Of a DNA stretch of 5,495 nucleotides, positions 1 through 5,495 are shown piece by piece. Below the pieces are notes generated by a model that ran no database searches, had not been told where the DNA came from, and saw only the letters and a program-made list of their open reading frames with translations. Source of the stretch: an uncultured Mollicutes bacterium (GTDB lineage Bacteria > Bacillota_I > Bacilli_A > Acholeplasmatales > Anaeroplasmataceae); the NCBI GenBank assembly GCA_947174685.1, contig CAMWJY010000068.1:1-5495 (forward strand), given 5' to 3'. Numbering within the stretch: the first letter of the stretch is position 1; every line of letters begins with the position of its first letter. Made by a program: the position numbers and the translations under genes.

Positions 1-1
1 A

Positions 2-1948
2 TATGAAACCATGTCTTTGGCAAAGGATCCACCAGCTGAAAGCACAACCTATTTTTGCCCAGCAATATTGAATTTATCTCTTTTATATTTACTGACTGAA
101 GAAGAGAAATATTTAAATGAAGCGTTAAGGTTTATTCGATGTGTCTGTAGTTATCCCTATTGGGGGAATGCCCATTTAGTCAATGTAGATTTAAGTGCTT
201 CATGGATTATGTTTGGTCTATCTATTTCTTATAACTGGTTATATGATTTCTTAGAGGAAGAAGATAGAAAGCTTATCTTGAATAAACTTATTCTTCAATC
301 TGAAATTATGGATGAGTATAAAGATAAGAATAAGGATAAAGGCTGGCCTACCAACTACTATCAAAATCATAACTGGATTAATTTGACTGGACTAGCATGC
401 TGTGGATATGTGATTCAAAATGAATATCCTAAGGCAGTGAAATATATTAAAGATGCTAAGGAAAATTTTTCTAGAGTATTTGGGTATTTAGCTGATGATG
501 GTTCAGATTATGAAGGTGTAACCTATTGGCGCTATGGTGCATTATGGTTATTTATCTATGCGGATTTACTTAAGGATAGAGAGAAGTTCAATTATTTTAA
601 AAACTCAGGCTTCCTTAAAAATACGGTCAGCTACCGTATTTATCAATCTGCAAGTGAGCTTAGAAAGCAATTAAATTTTGGAGATTGTCATGACAGATAC
701 TCCAGCCATAGTGCTGCAATCTATTATAAGACAGCCTCTGAATACAAGGATGGCTATGCGCAAAAGCTTGGTAATTTAGTGGCACATTATTTCCTTTATG
801 AGGAGCAATTCCAAAGTAAGCTTAAACCAGGAATTTTACCAGAGGCTTGGTTAGAGTTCCTGTGGTATAACCCTAGTGTAGCTGAGGCAAATTTAAATGA
901 GCTTCCTCATGTGAAAAAATTTGATGATTTAGGTCTTATTTCTATAAGAACGGGCTTTGATAAAGATTCAACTGTATTTTCAATGAAGTGTGGATACCCA
1001 GGAGGAAAAAAGCAATTTCTTACAGGTCTAGAATTAGAGAAGAATGAAAACAAATGGATTTTAGCTTTATCACATCATCATCCAGATAATTTAGCCTTTA
1101 TTCTGACAAAGGGACATTCTTATATGGCAATTGACGATGGCTATAATAGAAACATTCTTCCAGCTCATCATAATACGCTTTTAGTAGATAGAAGGTATAG
1201 TGATGCTGAAGATGTAAATGATGTCTATGTTGCAAGCCTTAAGGCAAGAAGAAATGCTTATAAAGATTATAATCCAAAGGAGTATTATGGAGAAATCAAT
1301 TATTTCCATACAAATGGCTCAATCACGATGTTTAAAGCAACCAATACTAACATTTATCCCTTAGATTTGAAAATGAAAAATGTGAGTAGAATGGTTTTAA
1401 CGAACCAACTAGATTTTATCGTGATGATTGATGATTTTGAAAGTGAGGTTCCACATCATTATCAAAGTATTTTAAATACAGATGTAGTTGCCAAGAAGCT
1501 TTCTAATCAAAGCTTTAAAATCAAAAATGGTTTAGAGGAAATGGAGTATCACACATTTTCTTTAAATGAACTAAGGCATGAACAATTTCCACAGCTAGTA
1601 TCTAGTGTAATGACTACACAGGAGCCTGATAAAAAATGTATTGTTCATCTCAATACTTTATTAACAGAAAATAAAGCTCCTACAGTATGCCATAGACAAA
1701 TTGAGGTTATTACCTTCCATGATGAAAAGGTAACCTTTGAAAATCAAATTCTTCAAATTGGAACTAAGCATAAAATTTATTTTTCATCTAATGAAGAGCT
1801 TGAATTTGATGGAGACTATGCTTATTTAGATGAGGCTAAGGATAAGCTTGCTTTAGCAAATGGAACAAGTATGAAATATAAAAATATTTCTGAAAAGAAA
1901 AAAACAAAACAATGTATGATTTGGGGTGATGTAAATGCAATATCTTAA
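2..1948 (+). CDS. Heparinase II/III-family polysaccharide lyase A (5'-truncated by window edge)
   Basis: Probable lyase that cleaves uronic-acid-containing oligo- or polysaccharides by beta-elimination. The frame is open to the left edge (Tyr-Glu-Thr precede the ATG at 11), and the visible protein begins inside the alpha-helical barrel, so the true start is probably upstream. Numbering here counts from the ATG at 11 (645 residues). An (alpha/alpha)-toroid occupies about 1-280 and a beta-sandwich about 300-645. Family-typical residues are NHN at 119-121 (candidate catalytic His120), EGVTY at 168-172 (candidate catalytic Tyr172), and SHHHPD at 354-359. His355 is the likely second catalytic His. 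His357, Asp375 and His387 match the His-Asp-His zinc site known from Pedobacter heparinase II. The NHN form is closer to heparinase II-like lyases than to lyase B next door. The stop overlaps the start of lyase B, so the two are probably co-translated. Family is fairly sure; substrate is unknown (alginate, glucuronan or a glycosaminoglycan are all possible). A signal peptide cannot be assessed. Confidence 0.82.
   Translation, partial: YETMSLAKDPPAESTTYFCPAILNLSLLYLLTEEEKYLNEALRFIRCVCSYPYWGNAHLVNVDLSASWIMFGLSISYNWLYDFLEEEDRKLILNKLILQSEIMDEYKDKNKDKGWPTNYYQNHNWINLTGLACCGYVIQNEYPKAVKYIKDAKENFSRVFGYLADDGSDYEGVTYWRYGALWLFIYADLLKDREKFNYFKNSGFLKNTVSYRIYQSASELRKQLNFGDCHDRYSSHSAAIYYKTASEYKDGYAQKLGNLVAHYFLYEEQFQSKLKPGILPEAWLEFLWYNPSVAEANLNELPHVKKFDDLGLISIRTGFDKDSTVFSMKCGYPGGKKQFLTGLELEKNENKWILALSHHHPDNLAFILTKGHSYMAIDDGYNRNILPAHHNTLLVDRRYSDAEDVNDVYVASLKARRNAYKDYNPKEYYGEINYFHTNGSITMFKATNTNIYPLDLKMKNVSRMVLTNQLDFIVMIDDFESEVPHHYQSILNTDVVAKKLSNQSFKIKNGLEEMEYHTFSLNELRHEQFPQLVSSVMTTQEPDKKCIVHLNTLLTENKAPTVCHRQIEVITFHDEKVTFENQILQIGTKHKIYFSSNEELEFDGDYAYLDEAKDKLALANGTSMKYKNISEKKKTKQCMIWGDVNAIS
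619..641. repeat. 9-bp perfect inverted repeat inside lyase A
   Basis: AAATACGGT is followed by the 5-nt loop CAGCT and then ACCGTATTT, all within codons of lyase A. No T-tract follows, so it does not look like an intrinsic terminator. A 9-bp stem of this kind can arise by chance in a few kilobases, so a function is doubtful. Confidence 0.3.
1923..1930 (+). promoter_or_regulatory. Ribosome binding site of lyase B, inside the end of lyase A
   Basis: GGGGTGAT ends 4 bases before the ATG at 1935 (the GGGGTG core ends 6 bases before it). It lies within the last codons of lyase A. This supports the 1935 start and the 14-base overlap, and suggests translational coupling of the two lyases. Confidence 0.6.
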
Positions 1949-3830
1949 TAAAAACTATGTAAAGACAATTGATTCAAATCCAAAATTTAAATCCGCTTTA
2001 CAAAAAATCCAAAAAGAAGTAGATGAATTTGCTTCTGAATTCAAGGATACACCAACTGCTCGTAGTCAATGGGGGCATAGCTATTTCTGTGATTATGATG
2101 GGGGAAGATTAATCTTTGATATTCATAAACCACATGTCCATAAATGTGAGGTTTGCGGTAAGGAATTTAAAAGTGAGCTCTATGATGGAGTTTGGGTATA
2201 CTTCTATCGAAATCAAGCAATTCTTACGATATGGAAGGCTGCAGGTGTTTATGCCTATACAAAGGATAAGAAGTATTTGGATATAATCAAGAAGATTATG
2301 GGCTTCTACGCTGAAAACTATACTAAATTTGATATCCATAATAAGGAAAAGCTAGTGTTTGATTCTTATGAAACGATGAAGTGGGGCTGTGGTAGAATTC
2401 TTCCTCAGGGCTTAAATGAATCTATTATCACAATTCGTATGATTCAAGCCTTAGAGATTGTTAAGGAAGATATCGGTAAGGATTTCTTAGATTATGTTTA
2501 TGAGAATTTGTTTAAAGAAATCTATCTGCTATTAAAGCCACAGGTAAATCAAATCCACAACATCAGATGCTGGAATAATTGTGCAATTGGTTTGATTGGT
2601 CTATTCTTCCAGGATCAAGAAATGATTGAGTATGCCTTTAATGGTCCATATAATATCAGAAGACAAATTCGTGAGGGTGTTACAGCTGATGGATTCTGGT
2701 ATGAAGGCTCAATCCATTATAATTTCTTCACTCTAGAAGGAATAGCTCCATTAATGCTATTTAGCGAGCTATATGGATATGATTTTGGAAAAGAAGAAAA
2801 GGAAAAGGTTAAGCATATGTTTATTAGTGCTTATCATTATGCCTTTGACAATCACTATTTTCCAAATCCAAATGATGGCTGGCCAAGCATTAATCTAAAA
2901 ACCTATAGCTATATTTATCATATGGCAACCAAGGTATTTGGAGAGGATAGCGAGATAGGAAATATCTTAAAGAATATTGAGAATAATCCATTACCTCGTA
3001 CTCCATTACCATTATCCAAGCCTTATTATATTGATAATGAGATTGCTTATGAAAGATTGCTGTTAAATACAGATTTAGATTTATCTAAGTATGAGGCAGT
3101 TCCTCTACAAACCAAGAACTTCCCAAAATCTAATTTCGCAATCTTAAGAGATGGTGGAATGAATGCCTTTGTAAAGTATGGTTTAAATGGACCATCACAT
3201 GCGCACCCTGATTTAATTAATCTAGAGATTATGTATAAGAATTATAGAATCAGTAGAGATTTATCTAATCCGGGATATGTTGCAAGATTATGTAATGAGT
3301 GGCATAGAACCTCTCTTGCTCATAATACAGTGATTCGTAATGGACAAAATGTTATGTCTACAAATCCAGGAACAACCTTAGAATATAGTCATAATCATAT
3401 TTATTGTGAAGCTAAGGATACTTATCCAGGAGTAGATTATCTAAGAGATGTAAAGGTTTCTCCAAATTCTTTAACAGATCGTTTTGAGGTTAAGGCTAAA
3501 GAGGAAGCAACCTTCGATTATGTATTCCATTTAGAATCAGAAATCAAGTTAGAAAATGATTACGTATGTGAAGATAGAAGCTTAGGATTTAATGACAATG
3601 GATATCAGCATGTAATTGAAGCAAAGCAGGTCATCACAAAAAGCTCTGCTATTACCTTCGATGCTTGTGTTGATAATGTAAAAATGAAGATTGTTCTATG
3701 CTTAAATAATAAGGAATTATTCATTTTAAAGACTATGGATAATCCTGTAAATATTACTAGAACAACATTATTGTTACGCGAAAAAGGAAAAGATGTTACC
3801 TTTAATATGAATATAGAAATGGAGGAGTAA
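1935..3830 (+). CDS. Heparinase II/III-family polysaccharide lyase B (oligo-uronate lyase-like)
   Basis: Complete 631-residue probable polysaccharide lyase with no signal peptide or membrane segment, hence cytoplasmic. The N-terminal region (about 45-95) has the WGHxYFC...DGG...HxHxCxxCG pattern seen in many heparinase II/III-like proteins. His48, Cys52, His67, His69, Cys71 and Cys74 could form a structural metal site. The helical toroid spans about 90-370. Candidate catalytic residues are His208-Asn209 and Tyr262 in the EGSIHY motif; their 54-residue spacing resembles the 52 in lyase A. The beta-sandwich spans about 390-631. It starts with SHAHPD at 421-426: His422 is probably catalytic, and His424, Asp442 and His463 (in HNTV) are probable metal ligands. 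The overall pattern recalls PL12/PL15-type and exolytic oligo-alginate lyases more than classical heparinase II, but the CAZy family is a guess. The protein differs enough from lyase A that the pair is more likely complementary than a recent duplication. An exolytic enzyme releasing unsaturated monomer would feed the KdgF-like cupin directly downstream. Confidence 0.85.
   Translation: MQYLNKNYVKTIDSNPKFKSALQKIQKEVDEFASEFKDTPTARSQWGHSYFCDYDGGRLIFDIHKPHVHKCEVCGKEFKSELYDGVWVYFYRNQAILTIWKAAGVYAYTKDKKYLDIIKKIMGFYAENYTKFDIHNKEKLVFDSYETMKWGCGRILPQGLNESIITIRMIQALEIVKEDIGKDFLDYVYENLFKEIYLLLKPQVNQIHNIRCWNNCAIGLIGLFFQDQEMIEYAFNGPYNIRRQIREGVTADGFWYEGSIHYNFFTLEGIAPLMLFSELYGYDFGKEEKEKVKHMFISAYHYAFDNHYFPNPNDGWPSINLKTYSYIYHMATKVFGEDSEIGNILKNIENNPLPRTPLPLSKPYYIDNEIAYERLLLNTDLDLSKYEAVPLQTKNFPKSNFAILRDGGMNAFVKYGLNGPSHAHPDLINLEIMYKNYRISRDLSNPGYVARLCNEWHRTSLAHNTVIRNGQNVMSTNPGTTLEYSHNHIYCEAKDTYPGVDYLRDVKVSPNSLTDRFEVKAKEEATFDYVFHLESEIKLENDYVCEDRSLGFNDNGYQHVIEAKQVITKSSAITFDACVDNVKMKIVLCLNNKELFILKTMDNPVNITRTTLLLREKGKDVTFNMNIEMEE
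3821..3827 (+). promoter_or_regulatory. Strong ribosome binding site of the KdgF-like gene
   Basis: GGAGGAG sits in the last codons of lyase B, with the GGAGG core 6 bases before the ATG at 3832. It fixes the cupin start and indicates translation directly after the lyase B stop. Confidence 0.75.
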
Positions 3831-3831
3831 A

Positions 3832-4170
3832 ATGGAAAAGGTAAAGAATTATTTTTTAGACAAGGACAGTGAGTTTATTGAAGTTGATCCAGGTGTCTTT
3901 AGAAAGGTATGTGCTCACAATGAAAATCTAATGATTTGTCATTTGAAATTCAACAAGGGTGCTATTGCCACAGTACATGAGCATTTCCATGAGCAATGTA
4001 CTTACATTATTTCTGGAAAGTTTGAGTTTAATATCGGTGGTAATAAGTGCATTCTTAGTGCAGGAGACACTACCTATAAGGAGCCACATATACTTCATGG
4101 TGCAGTTTGTTTAGAAGCAGGAGAGCTTATTGATATTTTCACTCCTGAAAGAAAAGATTTTTTAAAGTAA
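3832..4170 (+). CDS. kdgF: KdgF-like cupin, unsaturated-uronate linearising enzyme
   Basis: A 112-residue single-domain cupin, the usual size for KdgF. KdgF catalyses conversion of the 4,5-unsaturated uronate monomer left by pectin or alginate lyases into the linear ketone (DKI/DEH), a step that otherwise occurs slowly by itself. Cupin motif 1 is at about 43-64, with HEHFHEQ at 49-55 (His49, His51, His53 and Gln55 are candidate metal ligands) and the GKFEF turn at 62-66. Motif 2 is at about 78-92, GD...P...LHG, with His89 as a further ligand. The C-terminal DIFTPER stretch gives Asp101, Phe103 and Arg107, with the same spacing as the Asp-Phe-Arg active-site set described for KdgF. There is no signal peptide, so it is cytoplasmic. 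Five cysteines in 112 residues is high. It lies 1 base after lyase B and 20 bases before the SDR, which supports uronate catabolism. It could be an uncharacterised small cupin, but the sequence pattern and context together make KdgF the best call. Confidence 0.82.
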   Translation: MEKVKNYFLDKDSEFIEVDPGVFRKVCAHNENLMICHLKFNKGAIATVHEHFHEQCTYIISGKFEFNIGGNKCILSAGDTTYKEPHILHGAVCLEAGELIDIFTPERKDFLK

Positions 4171-4172
4171 GA

Positions 4173-4182
4173 AAGGAAAGGA
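4173..4182 (+). promoter_or_regulatory. Ribosome binding site of the SDR gene
   Basis: AAGGAAAGGA is a tandem purine-rich Shine-Dalgarno sequence in the 20-base gap. Its second AAAGGA ends 8 bases before the ATG at 4191. It supports the 4191 start. Confidence 0.65.
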
Positions 4183-4190
4183 ATAAAAAA

Positions 4191-4940
4191 ATGAAAAAAG
4201 TAGTAGTTATTACAGGAGGAACCGGAGGAATCGGTTCAGCAATTGCTAGAGTACTTGGAAAAAGTGGCTGGTCAATTGCATTAAATGGCATTGATGATGA
4301 GGCAGCTAAGAAGGTTATGGCTGATTTAGAGGCTTTACATGTTGATGCTAAATATTATCACTTTGATGTAACAAAGGAAGAAGAGGTTAATGCTGGTGTT
4401 GCTCAAATCGCAAAGGACTTTGGTCAAATTGATGCATTAATCAATAATGCTGGAGGTCTTGGTGGCCGTTCTAGATTTGAAACAATGACAACAGAATTCT
4501 ATAGAAGCGTACTTGCTCTTAACCTAGATAGTGCATTCTTTATGTCAAGAGCTTGTATTCCTCATTTAAAGAATTCAGCTTGTCCATCAATTATCAATTT
4601 CTCATCTAACGCTGGATGGAATGCAGGAGGACCTGGTGCTGGTGTTTATGGTACCTCTAAGGCAGCTATCGTTGTATTTACAAGAGCTTTAGCTAAGGAT
4701 TTAGCTGAATATAAGATTCGTTGTAATGCTGTATCTCCAGGTACCATCGATACACCATTCCATGATAATATTAAGAAAACAAATCCAGCTTTATTTGAAT
4801 CTTGGAAGAACAATATCTTAATGAAGAGATTTGGTGCTCCTGAAGAGGTTGCAACTGTAGTAGAATTCTTACTCAGCGAGAATGCATCCTTCATTACTGG
4901 TGAAGTTATCCAAATTAATGGTGGTCAGGATTTATTATAA
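4191..4940 (+). CDS. SDR oxidoreductase, probable deoxy-keto-uronate reductase (DEH reductase or KduD-like)
   Basis: A complete 249-residue classical short-chain dehydrogenase, with the standard length and no signal peptide. The Rossmann nucleotide-binding motif TGGTGGIG is at 8-15, the adenine-side Asp59-Val60 and NNAG are at 59-60 and 85-88, and the catalytic tetrad is Asn111, Ser139, Tyr153 and Lys157 (YGTSK). The VSPG segment is at 181-184 and the C-terminal GGQDLL closes the fold. The end of strand beta-2 reads ALNGIDD (30-36) without a clear basic NADP pocket, so NAD(H) is slightly favoured, weakly. SDRs of this type are often annotated generically as 3-oxoacyl-ACP reductase (FabG). Its position between a KdgF-like cupin and an alginate-lyase-family gene argues instead for reduction of the linear uronate ketone (DEH) to KDG, or of its isomer DKII by a KduD-like reaction. 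Sequence alone cannot separate these. The SDR family is certain; the substrate is inference. Confidence 0.85.
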   Translation: MKKVVVITGGTGGIGSAIARVLGKSGWSIALNGIDDEAAKKVMADLEALHVDAKYYHFDVTKEEEVNAGVAQIAKDFGQIDALINNAGGLGGRSRFETMTTEFYRSVLALNLDSAFFMSRACIPHLKNSACPSIINFSSNAGWNAGGPGAGVYGTSKAAIVVFTRALAKDLAEYKIRCNAVSPGTIDTPFHDNIKKTNPALFESWKNNILMKRFGAPEEVATVVEFLLSENASFITGEVIQINGGQDLL

Positions 4941-4942
4941 TC

Positions 4943-5495
4943 ATGGATTATTTCAAAGAAGCGATTTGCTTTGATCCGGTGAATTATTACTTGATGCTTA
5001 AGAAGGAAGACCTTCTTAAGCTGAAAAGTAAGATGAATGATAGTGAAATTGAAGCCTTCAGAAAAAAGCTTGAGGGCATACATGTTTCCTATAGAAAAGA
5101 AAAAAGAAGTGTTATTTATAAAAAAGAAATTATAGATGGCATAGAAAAAAAGGATTATGTATCCTTAGCGACCTATTATTGGCCGAACCCAAATACGTTA
5201 TCTCATCTTCCCTACATCGCCAAAGATGGACAGGCTAATCCTGAGGGGAAAGATTATGATAAGGATAAATTAAGAGAATTAGCTTTTATTTCTTATTATC
5301 AAGGATTGCTTTATTATTTAACAGATGATAAAAGGTATTATGAGGCACTCAAGGATAATATCAATTATTTTTTCCTAGATGAAGTAACAGGTATGAATCC
5401 AAATTTAGAGCATGCTCAAATGATACGGGGTGTAAACCTAGGTAGAGGAATTGGTATTATTGATTTTACTGCAAATTTCACCTATACTTTAAGAC
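4943..5495 (+). CDS. Alginate lyase-family protein (PF05426/PL5-PL38-like), N-terminal part, cut by window edge
   Basis: The open frame runs from the ATG at 4943 to the right edge without a stop and gives 184 visible residues. Family-typical blocks follow in order: DYVSLATYYWPNP at 71-83, LPYIAKDGQANPEG at 89-102, a helix pair at about 108-146 including YYLTDDKRYYEALK, and MNPNLEHAQMIRG...GRGIGIID at 151-174. This is the conserved pattern of the (alpha/alpha)-toroid Alginate_lyase domain, whose members are usually about 350-400 residues, so roughly half is missing. The family acts by beta-elimination on alginate or glucuronan-like polyuronates. The first 50 residues are charged and helical (many Lys and Glu) with no signal peptide, which suggests a cytoplasmic enzyme. 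The start is 2 bases after the SDR stop, with only a weak AGGA 12 bases upstream, so translation is probably coupled to the SDR. A perfect hairpin-forming repeat lies in codons 18-27. PL38-like is my preferred subfamily, at low certainty. Confidence 0.82.
   Translation, partial: MDYFKEAICFDPVNYYLMLKKEDLLKLKSKMNDSEIEAFRKKLEGIHVSYRKEKRSVIYKKEIIDGIEKKDYVSLATYYWPNPNTLSHLPYIAKDGQANPEGKDYDKDKLRELAFISYYQGLLYYLTDDKRYYEALKDNINYFFLDEVTGMNPNLEHAQMIRGVNLGRGIGIIDFTANFTYTLR
4996..5021. repeat. Perfect 11-bp inverted repeat with 4-nt loop in the start of the alginate-lyase-family gene
   Basis: GCTTAAGAAGG, loop AAGA, then CCTTCTTAAGC, with every stem base paired. It begins 53 bases downstream of the gene's ATG and encodes part of Leu-Lys-Lys-Glu-Asp-Leu-Leu-Lys-Leu. 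No T-run follows, so it is not a standard intrinsic terminator. It could be an mRNA stem affecting translation or decay, a transcription-factor site, or a by-product of coding, because CTT (Leu) and AAG (Lys) are reverse complements. Confidence 0.6.

Larger units (their letters stand above)
2..5495 (+). other. Polycistronic polyuronate-degradation operon (continues beyond both edges)
   Basis: Five same-strand genes have junctions of -14, +1, +20 and +2 bases and no visible promoter or terminator between them, so a single transcript is likely. Gene content (three lyases, a KdgF-like cupin, an SDR reductase) covers the steps from uronic-acid oligosaccharide to KDG. The promoter, transporter, regulator and KDG kinase/aldolase genes are not in the window. 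Confidence 0.75.

Noticed and set aside
11..13. ATG at 11 as the true start of lyase A.
   Set aside because: The frame is open upstream to the edge, no Shine-Dalgarno site can be seen in the 10 available bases, and the protein would lack the usual N-terminal part of the toroid.
619..641. Hairpin in lyase A considered as a terminator or attenuator.
   Set aside because: It is mid-gene, has no downstream T-run, and a 9-bp stem is within chance expectation; listed only as a low-confidence repeat.
1735..1750. Near-palindrome AAAGGTAACCTTT in lyase A as a possible operator.
   Set aside because: The arms are 6 bases around a single central base, in mid-coding sequence with no promoter nearby; short AT-rich palindromes are common here.
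2109..2339. Minus-strand open frame of 76 codons.
   Set aside because: It lies wholly inside lyase B, whose domain motifs are clear; it resembles no protein I know and looks like an antisense shadow.
2571..2579. WNN in lyase B (Trp213-Asn214-Asn215), where I half-expected a His after the Trp, suggesting loss of a catalytic residue.
   Set aside because: His208-Asn209 just upstream sits 54 residues before Tyr262, close to the 52-residue His120-Tyr172 spacing in lyase A, so the catalytic His is more likely His208 and nothing need be missing.
4646..4894. Minus-strand open frame of 82 codons.
   Set aside because: It lies wholly inside the SDR across its catalytic and VSPG motifs; I see no support of its own and treat it as a shadow.

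Overview
The window is one AT-rich, gene-dense stretch with every gene on the + strand. It holds five genes, two of them cut by the window edges. They encode two different heparinase II/III-type polysaccharide lyases, a KdgF-like cupin, a short-chain dehydrogenase (SDR), and the first 184 residues of an alginate-lyase-family protein. Together these look like part of a polyuronate-degradation operon. The most likely substrate class is alginate or another uronic-acid polymer, but the sequence does not settle this.

Organism: the low GC, frequent TTA, AAA and ATT codons, purine-rich Shine-Dalgarno sites (GGAGGAG, AAAGGA), TAA stops and tight gene packing suggest a low-GC Gram-positive lineage (Bacillota, or a walled or wall-less relative such as Erysipelotrichia- or Acholeplasma-like bacteria). 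All tryptophans are TGG and no reassigned TGA is needed, so the mycoplasma code is not in use. The genus cannot be told from this window. Cysteine-rich cytosolic proteins fit an anaerobe.

Layout: 2-1948 is heparinase II/III lyase A (open at the left edge). 1935-3830 is heparinase II/III lyase B, overlapping A by 14 bases. 3832-4170 is the KdgF-like cupin. 4191-4940 is the SDR oxidoreductase. From 4943 to the right edge is the N-terminal part of a PF05426-type alginate lyase. Gaps are 1, 20 and 2 bases, so there is no intergenic stretch to annotate. I see no internal terminator, promoter, tRNA, mobile element or CRISPR. The only notable non-coding-type structure is a perfect 11-bp inverted repeat at 4996-5021, inside the start of the last gene.

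How the genes fit together (inference from family knowledge): the lyases cut uronic-acid chains by beta-elimination and leave 4,5-unsaturated uronates. The KdgF-like cupin opens the unsaturated monomer to the linear keto form (DKI/DEH). The SDR reduces it, or its isomer, to 2-keto-3-deoxygluconate (KDG). KDG kinase, KDPG aldolase, transporter and regulator genes would be expected outside the window. The two lyases whose N-termini are visible have no signal peptide, so depolymerisation appears to occur in the cytoplasm on imported oligosaccharides.
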